NCBI GenBank assembly: GCA_028023455.1
Contig: JAQFVV010012511.1
Coordinates: 372,001 to 436,000 of the forward strand
DNA from: Epiperipatus broadwayi
Lineage: Eukaryota > Onychophora > Udeonychophora > Euonychophora > Peripatidae
Reading direction: 5' to 3'
DNA: 64,000 bases
In this document: one piece after another, positions 11,541 through 24,667 of the stretch
How positions within the stretch are numbered: position 1 is the stretch's first letter
Layout: the number at the start of each line of letters is the position of its first letter
Program-made: the position numbers and the translations under genes
Notes under the pieces: model-generated
What the model was told of the DNA's origin: nothing
Seen by the model: the letters and a program-made list of their open reading frames with translations, nothing else
Databases searched by the model: none

Positions 11541-13775
11541 TTTTCCATAATTTATTCTTATTTATAATTATTTTAGAAAGGAAAAAATGTGATTTTCATC
11601 CTCAATTTAATATCTCAGACCAAACAAAATGAATAACTTGCTCTCTCTAAGCTTTATATGTGGAATCCTACAACTTAATTAAACTTCTAACACACATTTT
11701 AACTTTTTAATATAAATACCACAATAGCATCATTTTCAATAGTGATTGATTTATCTATCACACATTATTAGACTAAACCAACATATTATTTTAAAATTTT
11801 TTAAACTTATATTGTGTACAACTTAGTGTAGCTTTTGTGACCATGCTCAGAAGACTTCGCATTATGCTATTATTAATAGATTCAAATAATAAGCATTAAT
11901 GTTTTCTATCTATTTTACAAAATAACTAAGATACAATAACTCCAATATATAAGCTAGCTTCAAATACTTTTCATTATTTATCTTATATTCACTTCATGAG
12001 GAGAAATTAATAATATTTATTAGTAATAAGTTCATATTTCTTTGACATTTTACTAACATAGAGCATACATCTGGTGCTTTCAAAGTCACAAACAAATTTT
12101 TATTTTTATTAATATATGGAAAATTCAGGCATCATCATCTGGTACTTTGCTTTCACATGCCTCCTTTTGGCATATTTATAAAACATTTTATTTATAAAGC
12201 ACTTTATAGCTTCATTACTTAATTTTCAGAAAACAATTTGATAACTCAATCTGAATTCAAATCCTTAATAAAGTACAACTACAAATTTAAAATTATTATC
12301 TACAGAGTCATTAGTCATTTTAATCCAATACCAGTGTATACAAAATAGCTGATTTTGTGATCATTAATTAAATATTTTAATTTTTAGCTATTTATTACTT
12401 TATGACTCTAAATCTCTCATATGAGATGGCTAAATGTTTAGGTCCTTGTTGGAAAGCCAAATGTAAATGAAAATTTTATTAATATCATGCCCAATGAATT
12501 TGGGCAAGCCAAAATATGTAAAGGAATATTATTTCCCAATAAACCTATGAACAATGTTAATGAAGCAATATTACTTCACGAATAGCAATATTCCCTTGTT
12601 GGATGAGCCAAACATAAAGGAAAATCATATTCTAATAATGAATAAAATGAGATGAAAGGTAACAAAAAATAAAATAAATATCTGTTCTGAATATCTTATA
12701 GATTTGAGTACTATCTCTTAAATAAAATATATCCATTTCGTCAAGCTATAATTTATAGTGGATAATATAAAATAATAGACTGCTCATCACACCAGACAAT
12801 TAACTAATATCATAAATGGAACTAATTATCAGTAAATGCTCTCAGATTAGGTAACCACAAATGTAATGAAAATATTGTAACTGAGCAGGTCTAGTTGGTC
12901 TGAAAATGAATCACATATTTGGGCAACTACATGTAGTAAATATAATTATAAATTAAGTGGTTATCTCCACTTATGTATTACATATTTGAACAATCTAAAT
13001 ATACTGAGTAAATGTCATATTCAGGCAATTTAAAGTATAACTAATAAATAAATGAGTTGGTCACAAATAACTTTGTAATAGTTTATATCTACTTGTACAA
13101 TGGACTCATACATTTGTAGAGTGTCAATGAGTCCATATGAATATTGCTTGGCAAATAAGATAAAATTTATTAAATAATGTTTTACTTGATAGTGAGATAT
13201 AACATGGGATGTAGTATAGAATAAGCTAAAATAGTTTTATAATGATTCACGCAGTAGTAAATCAAAACACCTGGGTAAATAACAATATAAATTTATTTTG
13301 ATAAACATTAATTTACTTGCGGTGATAAAAATAAACCTGAGTCTTGTTTTATGCAGATTTTTTTTAATACGATTTTGAAGTTATGCGATTCATGTTTCTT
13401 CTAAATATCTTTTTATGTGGTTTTCTTTTAGGTGATAAAGAAGTTCATATTTAATTTAAAATCGGGGTTTCCCTGTTTTATATATACGCATTAAATTTTA
13501 CATACCTTAAATGCCTGTTGGAAAAAGGTTTGGCAATAAATTTAGATACCGTAAAAGATTTAGAAAAAGATAATGAAACAGAAGTATAACCTGTTCGTTT
13601 CGAGCAAAAATGATTTGAGAAAGTCTTCAATTTTCTAATCAATTGGAAAATCATTTTCTTATTAATGACACGACTTGTGAACTAAATTCCAACGAGAGCT
13701 AAATAATTGTATGTTTGGGTTACGTATGTGTATGTTTATATTTTCTTTTATATACACATATATACATGGAGAAAA

Positions 13776-13989
13776 TTTTAGACAGAAAAAAATTACAAGT
13801 AAAAATAATTAAGAATTTTTAATTTCTACTTAAAAAGTTTTTAAACATTTTTACTTGTAACCTTTTTCTGTCTAAAAAAAAAAAAAGTTACAAGTAAAAA
13901 TATTTAACAACTTTTAATTTCTACTTTAAAAAGAATATAGCTTTAAAAGTTTTTAAATATTTTTACTTGAAACTTTTTTCTGTCTAAAA
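13776..13989. repeat. Two adjacent imperfect hairpins sharing one sequence
   Basis: TTTTAGACAGAAAAAAATTA CAAGTAAAAATA pairs with its inverted form ending CTGTCTAAAA at 13,877. A second, similar palindrome follows directly to 13,989. The two are also direct repeats of each other, differing by a short insertion (GAATATAGCTTTAAAA) in the second. They look like tandem copies of a tiny hairpin element within element A. Confidence 0.7.
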
Positions 13990-14524
13990 GTTTCTACAGG
14001 GATATAAAAGACATTTTAACCATTTGTCATTATTAACACACTCATGGAAGCATGTTATATTGAAGCAGTTGGATCTGAGTTCGCTTCAAACCCCTAGTAC
14101 TAACCTTAAATTTCCGATACAATGGGGCTTTATACGTTCAATCCACACTAATTTCCATAAAGGAAACTTATTTTATAAATGTGTATTAAAATTAATTCTT
14201 TCAGATTTAAATTGATCAATTCTATTAATAAATTCATAATAAAATTATTCATGAATTTATATATATTACAACTGTGTGGATTGTGCGTATATATTTGTAA
14301 ATATTTAAATATATATAATTGTTCGAAAGTTTCATTGCGTCGGGAATGTTTGATTTTATTTTTAAATAATTTGTTAAAATTTTTAGTGATTAAAAGCTAC
14401 ATTCTTTCGATAAGCTTTCAGATTTTCCCTTTCCAAAACAATAGGTAAAGTTTTATTAATTAGAAAAAAAGATAAGCATTTAAAATGTAAGGATTTCCTA
14501 ATTAAAATCATTTTCTGATTTTAA

Positions 14525-14554
14525 GAATTCATTTTCTAATTAGAAAATGAATTC
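14525..14554. repeat. Perfect 30-bp palindrome
   Basis: GAATTCATTTTCTAA joined to its exact reverse complement. The matching site in the right arm (about 20,357) is no longer perfect. Confidence 0.8.
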
Positions 14555-14663
14555 AAGTTAATGAGTTTGAAAGCCTTATCGAAGGAATGTATCTAAAAAC
14601 AACCAGTAAATTTTGTAACATTGATAATGAAGAAGTGCTAGCCCGAAGGCATCAAATACAGTA

Positions 14664-15865
14664 CACCTGGGTCTCTTTTTATGCGGACTTATTTAACACG
14701 ATTTTGAAGTTATGCAATTCGTGTTTCACCAGAAGTCGACCTCCGATAATGCGCTATTACTTTAAATAATAAATTTCGCACACTTACATTATATTGAAAG
14801 TAATAGCACATTATTGTAATTCTACTTTCATCTTAGTAATTTCAATATTTTCAGTGCTTTATAATAGTAAGATTTTATGCAATAATGAAATTAAAATCAT
14901 GATTTCCACATTTTATGTATACACACATTAAATTTTACAAGATTATAATGTAAATTTGTTCAAACATTGTGCGTGTTCATTTTGTATTTTAAATCACATT
15001 CTGTTTTTGCTTTTTGAAAAAGAACGTAATCAATTATTAATCATTTAGTGTCCATATGTTTATTTTTAAAAGGTCAGTAATAGCAGTGGGCACAATTAAA
15101 AATTAAAATCTGATTTTTAATTGCAATTAACAATTTGAAAATTACTTACGGGCGACTTGAAATTAATGTGATGTAAAACGAAATTTGATTTTTAAATGGA
15201 ATTGAAAATTAAAGACAAAAATAAGAATTTAATTTTTAGTTGTTAGTTTTAATTAAATTTTTCCCAGCAGTGGTGAATAAATGTCCTTTTATTATCATGA
15301 GTCTAAGTTCATAAACAATTAATAAAATCATCATCATCGTCAACAGAAAACCATTAACACAACATGAGAGTGAACTTGGCGCTAGTTGTATTTCCTCTTG
15401 TGAGAATAATTGCTGAGATATTCTTGACTTTGTTTAAGGAGCAGCCAAATACATCACATCACATGAGAATCTGATTTTTTACTAGTTTGCAAACGAACGT
15501 GTTTTTGGGCAAATAGCGATAATAATTAAAACGTGTATAAAAAAATGTAAATTACTGTACTGTAAATTGTGCATAAAAATATATTATTTTGAATAAAATT
15601 AAATATTATAGTTAAAAAAAGTTTGTCTTGTATCAATTTTTTTTCAAATTTGAAATTTTTTATTAGTCATATTTTATTTCCTTATTTTTTTTTTTTGCGC
15701 GAATTTTAAAGTAATTTTATATTGGTGCTTTGCTTTAACGCGAATTTTGAAAAATCACAGACCGCATCCCCCCTTTTTCAACGTAAGTTATGTCTATTTT
15801 TGTGCGATTTTGTTTGCACGTGTTTTCTGAGGAACCTATCTATCGCGTAAAATGAGACCCAGGTG
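14664..15865. mobile_element. TA-inserting element B (complete, 1,202 bp)
   Basis: The ends are CACCTGGGTCTCTTTTTATG and, inverted, CACCTGGGTCTCATTTTACG, flanked by TA at 14,662-14,663 and 15,866-15,867. The right palindrome arm has the uninserted site: at about 20,250-20,275, reverse-complemented, it reads GGCATCAAATACAATATATA, with one TA where the left arm has the element. The interior is A/T-rich, with no transposase frame. It is of the same family as element A, for example sharing CGATTTTGAAGTTATGC near the left end and ATTAACACAACATGAGAGTG near the right. Probably a non-autonomous Tc1/mariner-type element. Confidence 0.88.
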
Positions 15866-17964
15866 TATATATAGCTCTGAAAAGTTTAGAGAGAGAAGCC
15901 ATCTTTGTTGTAGAGAAGTGCTAGTAAACTCTGTGCGTTTTTAAAGTATGAAATTAAATAGTGTTTCGATCATGGTGAAGGGCTAAAACTTCAGGAATCT
16001 GGCTAAGGTTCCTGAAGTCCCCTGAAAATTTTCAATGAAGCTGCTAAATTCTTTCCGGAGCAATCGTGCTGCCAAAATCATGAAAATCAATTAAAATGCT
16101 GTTTAAATAATCGACCAAATGCGTGCCTACGTTTTACTAACCTGGACATGTAAACTAAGGAAACCAGCCCCTGAAGAAAAGGGTAATATATTTCCATAAT
16201 AAACATTAAACTTTCTGGCCAGTTTCCGAACTTTACTTTACACTCCCTTTAAAAGCTCTTCTCATTTATAATGTAATAATCGTTATAAAACCTTTTATTT
16301 ATGCTATTGGAAATTATATCGTAATTCTCTCAACCTCTAGTCTTTAACTTTCCTTTCTTACGATGGCGGTTCATTTACTATACTATATATATATTTTGTG
16401 TGATTTATTAATATCATTTATTTTTAATTATATGCCAATAATCTTTCGACTTGATGAGCTCCTTTGTCCCATTTGCTTTGTGCAAATAATATAATATTAA
16501 TTCTGATAGTAATTCTCGCCCATTAGAACTAGGTTTATACAATTCTATTAATCATCGAGTCGAAAAAAATTATTAAATGTCTGTTATTTTTATAATTGGC
16601 TAATAATAAATTATTAGCTCCGTTTCTAATCTATGCCCCAGCTATTTTCGTATTCACCAATATGTATTTACTCATATATAATCTTAAAATATTTTTGCAA
16701 AAGGGCCGATAAAAAAACTAAATACATTCTAATTCAAATTGTTTTTTTACTATCTATTAATATTCAGGAGAGGCATGATGTTTGGGGCATAATTAATATA
16801 ATTTTATAAATGTGTTGAAATAGTTTTAGTTAAAAGCTCGTTTGACTTTAATTAATTTGATCAAGTCATCATGTAGAGCATTCTATAATTGGGTTTTATT
16901 ATTCAAATGGTGACTCTCAAGTCATCATCGTCGAATGTTGCTGACGTAGGGCAATCTTACGCTCTGTTAGGCTTGTCGGTGATAATATTTCTGTTAGTTT
17001 AAATTATCGAGGAAGAAAGCACTTCCTCTCCTGTTCATGTTATATTTGGAACACCAAAGGCTCGTAGTTACAACTCAGCCTGGCTTCCCCATGTTTCACC
17101 TCTTCTTAAAGGGCAGTAAGACTTGTGAAATATGAGCCGCAAGACTTAAATCATCGACCAGCTATTATCTGTCAATTTCATTTTATAGCTCATAATCCGT
17201 CAGCACCGTTACCTCTCTGTTCCAGTAAAGCCCGCTCTGATGCGCGTAATTCGTGATGAAGTGATTTCAATTAAAGTCAAACAAATTCTCAGTTATCTCA
17301 AAGTAAATAAGTTTTCCAATAAAGATTAAAGTTATGCCCTAAATACGTATCTTGCCCTTCATGAATGGATTTGCAAATGTGAAAATAAATCTCACATTCT
17401 TTCGTATAAAATTAGAGTAATAATGTCCTTTACAAATGAATACCTTTATCTGCCTTTATTTTCTTGTTGGGGGCATAGACAAAGAATTCCAAAATATTGC
17501 GTAATACTCATTGGCATATAAGGACCACCATTCTTATTATAATTATAAACTTTGTTTAAGGACTAGAATTAATTAATATAATCATTATTTAAAATTCAAA
17601 CAAAACAAACTATTATTATTAAATATTTTCTAAACACACTTGTTTTCTTAGTTTCATAATTCTCTTATTCAATAATTATTTTAATGTTAATACTTGCTGT
17701 CTGTGTTGGCAACCTGAACATATACATATGATTCGACTTAAAAAAGTATCTTAAGTTAATTAATTATTTGATATTAATGTCAGTTCAGGGGTCTCTAATC
17801 CTCACCGACTGTTGAGCTAGTTTCTTGGCGCATAGCACTGTGCCATCGATTTCTACTAATCTGAGCTGGTGAGTTGGGTTTGAATTCAATTTGGTTCAGC
17901 TGAGTTTGGATCCCACTTGCGTTCAGGTGGTGCTTTTTCGACTGGTACATGTTTATGTTTTTGG

Positions 17965-18159
17965 AATATTAAATCATTTCAGTTATGCATTATAAATCGC
18001 ATAACTTTTCTCTTAAATATATATAACATTCTACAAAAATATTACTCTCTATAGAAACATTTAATTTATCAAGATCTCAATTGACTGAGTGACTAAAATC
18101 ATAATTACTATCTACAGGGTATGTGGGGTTTATAAATTGAAGCTTCAACGGTTGGGCAG
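17965..18159. other. Spacer at the centre of the palindrome
   Basis: About 195 bp of A/T-rich sequence that is not inverted-repeated and separates the two arms. No gene seen. Confidence 0.75.
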
Positions 18160-20889
18160 CCAAAAACATAACCATGTACCAGTCGAAAAAGCACCACCTG
18201 AACGCAAGTCGGATCCAAACTCAGCTGAACCAAACTGAATTCAAACCCAATTCACCAGATCAGATTAGTAGAAATCGATGGCACAGTGCTATGCGCCAAG
18301 AAACTAGCTCAACGGTTGGTGAGGATTAGAGACCCCTGAACTGTCACTAATATCGGATAATTAATTAACTTAAGATACTTTTTTAAGTCGAATCATATGT
18401 ATATGTTCGGGTTGCCAACACAGACAGCGAGCATTAACATTAAAATAATTATTGAATAAGAGAATTAAGAAACTAAGAAACCAAGTGTGTTTAGAAAATA
18501 TTTAAAAATAATAGTTTGTTTTGTTTGAATTTTAAATAATGATTATATTAATTAATTCTAGTCCTTAAACAAAGTTTATAATTATAATAAGAGTGGCAGT
18601 CCTTATTATATGCCAATGAGTATTACGCAATATTTTGGAATTCCTTGTCTATGCGCCCAACAAGAAAATAAAGGCAGATAAAGGTATTCATTTGTAAAGG
18701 ACATTATTACTCTAATTTTATATGAAAAAATGTGAGATTTATTTTCACATTCGCAAATCCATTCATGAAGGGCAAGATACGTATTTAGGGCATAACTTTA
18801 ATCTTTATTGGAAAACTTATTTACTTTGAGATAACTGAGAATTTGTTAGACTTTAATTGAAATCACTTCATCACGAATTACAAGCATCAGAGCGGGCTTT
18901 ACTGGAACAGAGAGGTAATGGTGCTGACGAATTATGAGCTATAAAGTGAAATTGAAAGATAATAGCTGGTCGATGACTTGTCTTATGGTGGCTCGTATTT
19001 CACAAGTCTTACTGCCCTTTAAGAAGGGGTGAAATATGGGGAAGCCAGGCGGAGTCATAACTACAAGCCTTTGGTGTTCCAAATATAACATGAACAGGAG
19101 AGAAAGTGCTTTCTTCCTCGATAATTTAAACTAACAGAAATATTATCACCGACAAGCCTAATGGAGTGGAAGATTGCCCTACATCAGCAACGTTCGACGA
19201 TGATGACTTGAGAGTCACCATTTGAATAATAAAACCCAATTATAAAATGCTCTATGTGATGACTTGATCAAATTAATTAAGGTCAAACGAGCTTTTAACT
19301 AAAACTATTTCAATGCATTTATAAAATTATATTAATTATGTTCCAAACATCATGCCTCTCCTGAATATTAATAGATAGTAAAAAACAATTTGAATTAGAA
19401 TGTATTTAGTTCCATTATTGGCCCTTTTGCAAAAATATTTTAAGATTATATATGAGTAAATACATATTAGCGAATACGAAAATAGCTGGGGCATAGATTA
19501 GAAATGGAGCTAATAATTTATTATTAGCCAATTATAAAAATAACAAACATTTAATAATTTCTTTCAACTCGATGACTGATAGAACTGTATAAACCTAGTT
19601 CTAATGGGCGAGAATTACTATCAGAATTAATATTATATTATTTGCACAAAGCAAATGGGACAAAGGAGCTCATCGAGTCGAAAGATTATTGGCATATAAT
19701 TAAAAATAAACGACATTAATAAATCACACAATATATATATATAGTATAGTAAATAAACTGCCATCGTAAGAAAGGAAAGTTAAAGACTAGAGATTGAGAG
19801 AATTAAGATATAATTTCCAATAGCATAAATAAAAGGTTTTATAAAGATTATTACATTATAAATGAGAAGAGCTCTTAAAGGGAGGGTAAAGTAAAGTTTG
19901 GAAACTGGCTAGAAAGTTTAAGATTCATTATGGAAATATATTACCCATTTCTTCCGGGGTTGGTTTCCTTAGTTTACATGTCCAGGTTGGTAAAACGTAG
20001 GCACGCATTTGGTCGATTACTTGAACAGCATTTTAATTGATTTTCATGATTTTGGCAGCATGATTGCTGCGGAAAGGATTTAGCAGCTTCATTGAAGATT
20101 TTCACGGGACTTCAGGAACCATAGCCAGATTCCTTAAGTTTTAGCCCTTCACCATGATCGAAACACTATTTAATTTCATACTTTAAAAACGCACAGAGTT
20201 TACTAGCACTTCTCTTCAACAAAGATGGCTTCCCTCTCCAAACTTTTCAGAGCTATATATATTGTATTTGATGCCTTCAGGCTAGCGCTTCTTTCATTAT
20301 CAATGTTACAAAATTTACTGGTTGTTCTTCGATAAGGCTTTCAAACCCATTAACTTGAATTCGTTTTCTAATTAGAAAATGATTTCTTAAAATCAGAAAA
20401 TGATTTTAATTAGGAAATCCTTACATTTTAAATGCTTATCTTTTTTTCTAATTAATAAAACTTTACCTATTGTTTTTGGAAAGGGAAAATCTGAAAGCTT
20501 ATCGAAAGAATGTAGCTTTTAATCACTAAAAATGTTAACAAATTATTTAAAAATAAAATCAAACATTCCCGACACAATGAAAATTTCGAACAATTATATA
20601 TATTTAAATATTTACAAATATATACGCACAATCCACGCAGTTGTAATATATATAAATTCATGAATAATTTTATCATGAATTTATTAATAGAATTGATCAA
20701 TTTAAATCTGAAAGAATTAATTTTAATACACATTTATAAAATAAGTTTCCTTTATGGAAATTAGCGTGGATTGAACGTATAAAGCCCCATTGCATCGGAA
20801 ATTTAAGGTTAGTACTAGGGGTTTGAAGTGCGTTTATGTCTAGATGTCATGGAGCTAGGATCGAACTCAGATCCGACTGCTTCAATATA
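18160..20889 (-). repeat. Right arm of the large palindrome
   Basis: Inverted copy of the left arm without element B, so it preserves the ancestral arrangement. It starts at CCAAAAACATAACCATGTACC and runs to CCGACTGCTTCAATATA. The minus-strand frame at 20,467-20,733 is the counterpart of 14,179-14,448. Confidence 0.85.
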
Positions 20890-20960
20890 TATAATTGCAC
20901 TTGCAGAAGTGCATTCTCTAACAGATAGACACAGCACTCTGGATATTGTGAGCTTTATAA
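20820..20960 (-). mobile_element. SINE-like tRNA-derived fragment
   Basis: The minus strand reads GATCTGAGTTCGATCCTAGC, with GAGTTCGATCC close to the pol III box B, preceded by an upstream part through TGTGTCTATCTGTTAGAG. It sits at the outer edge of the palindrome. A shorter version, without the sequence after box B, lies at the left edge (14,057-14,085). Confidence 0.45.
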
Positions 20961-22489
20961 ATAATTAGTAAAATCATCAACTCAAAGTTTAATTACTGAT
21001 TACATTGTCGACAGAAAACCATTAACACAGCATGAGAGTGAAGTTGGCACTAATTGTATTTCCTCTTGTGACGAATCTGATGTCTTATCAGTTCACAAAC
21101 GAACCGCATATTGTCAAATAATGATAATGATTAAAATATGTATGAAAAAATGTAAAATAAATTACACATAAAAACATACTGTTTTGAATAAAATTAAATA
21201 GTTAAAAAATAAATAAAAAAAAGTTTATCTTGTATCAATTTTTTTCAAATATTTGAAATTTTACTTTATTTCCTTTTTTTTAAATGCTAATTTTAAAGAA
21301 ATTTTACGTTGTTGCTTTGCTTTTATGCAATTTTTGACAATTTTGGAACCTATCCCACATTTTTCAAGGTAAGTTAAGTCTATTTTTGTGTGATTTTTTT
21401 AATGCGGGTTTTCTATGGAACTTATCTACCACATAAAAGGAGACCCAGGTGTACCGAATAATTTACAACAATTAACATCATATAATGTGTACATTTATAG
21501 CTCACACTCACTATAGTATAATTAGAGATATTAATTTTATAAATAAAATTATAAATGCATATAGTCAAGAAAGATTAACTATAGATTTTCTTTCACACAA
21601 ATAAAAATTTATGGAGAATTTTAATATTACCTTTTAAAAAGAATAAGAATCAATTAATACTTTTTTATAAAATTATTTATAATTCAAACTAAGTTATGCA
21701 AATATTATTTATGTTTTTGTTGATCCTTTACTTTACATTATTATTATTTAGGTAATCGAATGACAAAACTAAACTGCATTGTAATCAATAATATTAATTT
21801 AAAAGAAAGATTTTATAAAGCATTTATAAATATTACCATTTTATTTTTAACTGTTGTTGATAAGTGAAATTTTCTCTGTGCATCTGTTACAATTAGCATA
21901 TATATAAAACTTCAATTTAATTTTGTTGTCTTGTATTTCCTTTGGTATCTTCATGTTAGTACACACATATGTAAGGACTCCTATATGTTTTAATCCTTAA
22001 ATGTTGTCCAATTATTTTTCTTTTGTCAATACAATCCATAGCTTCAGTGTCTTAGACTTATGGTAGTCAGCATAGCATTTGTTGTTAATGAATCTATTTA
22101 GATCATAGATATTAAATGGGAAAAACTCCTGTTTCCCCTTTCCAAGAGTTCACTACTCACAATACATTTTCTTTACTGCAAGTCCTGAATTTATTTATAG
22201 AATAAGATAAAATTAGAACAAAACTTTTTTAAAGGAAAGAAAGTATGTGTTCTTTCTTGTGAAATAGAAACACAAACAGTGCAGTCTATATCTTTAAACA
22301 CTAGCTTTGAACATGTGATTTCTATCTTCTAAATTTTAATAAAGTACTGTTGTCATCAGATATAATTTGACAAAATAAATGTTTAATTTTAATAGATAAA
22401 TGATTCATGTAAAACAATACCATTTTAGCACACATACGATCTTGAATTGTTTTCTTTATTTAGCTATTTATAAACTATAGAAAATGACA

Positions 22490-24520
22490 AATGAAGATAT
22501 GTATATGTATATAAGTTCTGAACAAATAAAATAAAAAAGTAAAAATTTATCAATTAGTCCACCACACCTTTTTTTTTAAAAAATCATCAAAATCTATTTT
22601 TAAAACTGTTGCAAATTTCATGTCAGCTATTTTTAAGATCCCACTCCCTCTAGATTTTGGCTAAATACCTAAAGTTAGTATATCTTCTAACTCCTACAAA
22701 TTTTCCAATAAATTAATAAAAACATTACTAAATATTACAACAAAAACAAGACTATTTTGATATGTGAAAAGAAAATTTTTCACCAATTTTCCATAGCATT
22801 CAAAAATAAATTATTAATTAAACACACATACAAAAAAAAAAAAACAAATTAACTTTGATTTAAATTAAAGTTACAGATAATAAAATAATTACATGCTTTT
22901 TAAAAATTGTAATTTTTTTATATTTACAAATTTTATTTAGAAAAACACACACTACAAAAAATTTCATCAATATTTCATTTTCACATTTTCATTTTTACTT
23001 CTAATTTTAAATATTCAAAAAATAACTCAAATTTAAAGTGTTCAATTCATTACTTTCATTTCTGTGAATGCGTTATAAATGCTAAATTTTGTTAAGGGGG
23101 GGGGGTATCAGACAATGACAAAATTTCATGCATGATCCCTTTATAATCTGTTTTTACTATTTCTTAATTATAAGAAACTTCATTTTTTATAATATAGCTC
23201 TAAATTTAATATGAGAGAATAAATTATTAAGAAAAAATGGCAAGCAGTGGCAAACTGCTAAGTGCTACACTTAGTATTAGTATCTTATTGCCTTAGACAT
23301 GCCTTCAAGGATGCAGAGAAATAGCATTTGTGCAAATATGCTAACTAAAATGTATTCTACAAAATTAAAAACCATAGAAAACTTTCATGAAATAAAAAGT
23401 TATTACTTACATCCCTTAGAAAATCATGAAAATGGGCAATTACTAAAACACTTATCAATTGTAATAATCTAATTCTTATGGTTATTTACTGAAAATAGTT
23501 TTTTAAAAAAAATGTTTAGTAAATGTCTAATAATAAATAATCAAATAGTTTATTATTCAGGGGTTCATAAGAAATTTGAATTTTGGACATTACAAGAGAT
23601 GGGCTGTGGTTTGTGAATCTTGAGCTTCATCCAAAGTCTGCCATTCTACAACTATACCGAACCATGCAGAACAATGTTTAATAATATCTAGTATAAACAT
23701 TAACTATATGTTCAAAATCAAAGTAACACAATAATTAATCACTAGTCAAGAATACATTTTAAAATATGTATTTAAAAATTCAACATTAAAACAAACTGAA
23801 TGCAGAATTTGACAATCTTAATTTTAAAAAAAACTTTCAACAAGTGCAGCTTAAAAAAAAAAATTCTGATTGAAAAATCCTTCAGTCTATCTATATTTTA
23901 CAATGCATGACAAAAAAATGTAAAAAATGCTATTTTTTTTTCAAATGTAATGTTATTATTACTTCTTAATTATAAAAGTCATCATGTTTAATAAGGTAGC
24001 TCTAATTGAAATACTTTGATTAATTGTTAAAAAAATAGCAACCAATAACAAAACTACCACTACAAAGATCAAATCTTATTATTTAGAAATATATGAAATT
24101 GCCATATTAAGTTGTTAAACTTTAATTGAAAAACTTTTTTCTCCAAGACAATCTTTTTTTTTTTTCATTTCTCAAAATTACAACTGAATCATGGATGTAA
24201 ATGGAGTTGTTTTAAATATAGCACTCATTATCAGCTATTTAAACAATAATAATATCAGGAGATCTTCATAAAATATTAACATGTATGGTTAAAGAAACAT
24301 TGCAATCACCAATTATAGAGTAGTATTCCAACAATTGGGAGAAAACAACTAGTTTTTTAAGCTTTATATTACTATATATGTAAAAACTAAAACAACTTTG
24401 AAATAACTCATTGCAGGACAAAGCTTTCTTCAAAAGGATCTCTTTCTCCTCCTGAATAAAAAACAGTGAAAGAGTTGATTTATCATTTGTGCCTTATCTT
24501 CTAAGAAGAGATACACATTT
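22490..24520. other. AT-rich sequence without a visible gene
   Basis: Homopolymer-rich A/T DNA with a short G run at 23,097. No frame, RNA gene or repeat boundary that I can support. Confidence 0.5.
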
Positions 24521-24529
24521 ACTAACCAA

Positions 24530-24660
24530 TAATGGATGGCTAGGTGAGTTGACTATAGAACATTCTGATAATAATAAAAAATCCTACGAAAGACTAGAAT
24601 AAAAAAATTCAAATTTATCTAACCTGAGTTTAAACCCAGATGGATGTACTTTTATTTCAC
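24530..24660 (+). mobile_element. Possible tRNA-derived SINE fragment
   Basis: TGGCTAGGTGAGTTGACT resembles box A, and CTGAGTTTAAACCCAGATGG, about 90 bp downstream, resembles box B. The spacing is longer than in a tRNA, so an insertion or chance must be allowed for. Confidence 0.3.
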
Positions 24661-24667
24661 AAGAATA

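Larger units (their letters stand above)
10346..12510. other. Sequence between the two repeat copies
   Basis: A/T-rich DNA between the two same-direction copies of the dispersed repeat. It contains two protein-like but unrecognised stretches on the minus strand, listed separately. If the flanking repeats are LTRs, this would be the internal region, but I see no pol domain. Confidence 0.4.
14057..17964 (+). repeat. Left arm of the large palindrome
   Basis: The arm begins near TATTGAAGCAGTTGGATCTG and ends at TGTTTATGTTTTTGG. It matches the reverse complement of 18,160-20,889 almost base for base, once the 1.2-kb element B at 14,664-15,865 is removed. It also lacks about 35 bp present at the outer end of the right arm. 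Both arms keep an open frame of about 88 codons (here 14,179-14,448), but that frame looks unconstrained. I do not recognise the sequence. It could be the long terminal inverted repeat of a foldback-type element. Confidence 0.85.
13334..21451. mobile_element. TA-inserting element A, split by a palindrome
   Basis: The ends are AACCTGAGTCTTGTTTTATG at 13,334 and ACATAAAAGGAGACCCAGGTG ending at 21,451, matching the inverted ends of element B. TA flanks both sides (13,332-13,333 and 21,452-21,453), and copy 1 of the host repeat has a single TA at 5,860. Only about 13,334-14,000 and 20,930-21,451 belong to the element. Together they total about 1.2 kb, the size of element B, and align with its two ends. 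The middle 6.9 kb is a later insertion. TA duplication suggests the Tc1/mariner group or a MITE derived from it. No transposase is visible. Confidence 0.75.
12517..22489. repeat. Dispersed repeat copy 2, interrupted by an 8.1-kb insertion
   Basis: Partner of 5,074-10,330. The left part, 12,517-13,333, matches 5,074-5,861. The right part, 21,454-22,489, matches 5,862-6,071 and then 9,514-10,330. Everything from 13,334 to 21,451 is absent from copy 1. The same copy lacks the 3.4-kb element that interrupts copy 1. The two copies therefore act as mutual empty-site controls. Confidence 0.75.

Noticed and set aside
14179-14448. 89-codon frame in the left palindrome arm, matched at 20,467-20,733, as a conserved gene
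   Set aside because: The differences I could read between the two copies are almost all amino-acid changing, and the residues follow A/T bias. The frame survives because the arms are similar, not because it is under selection.
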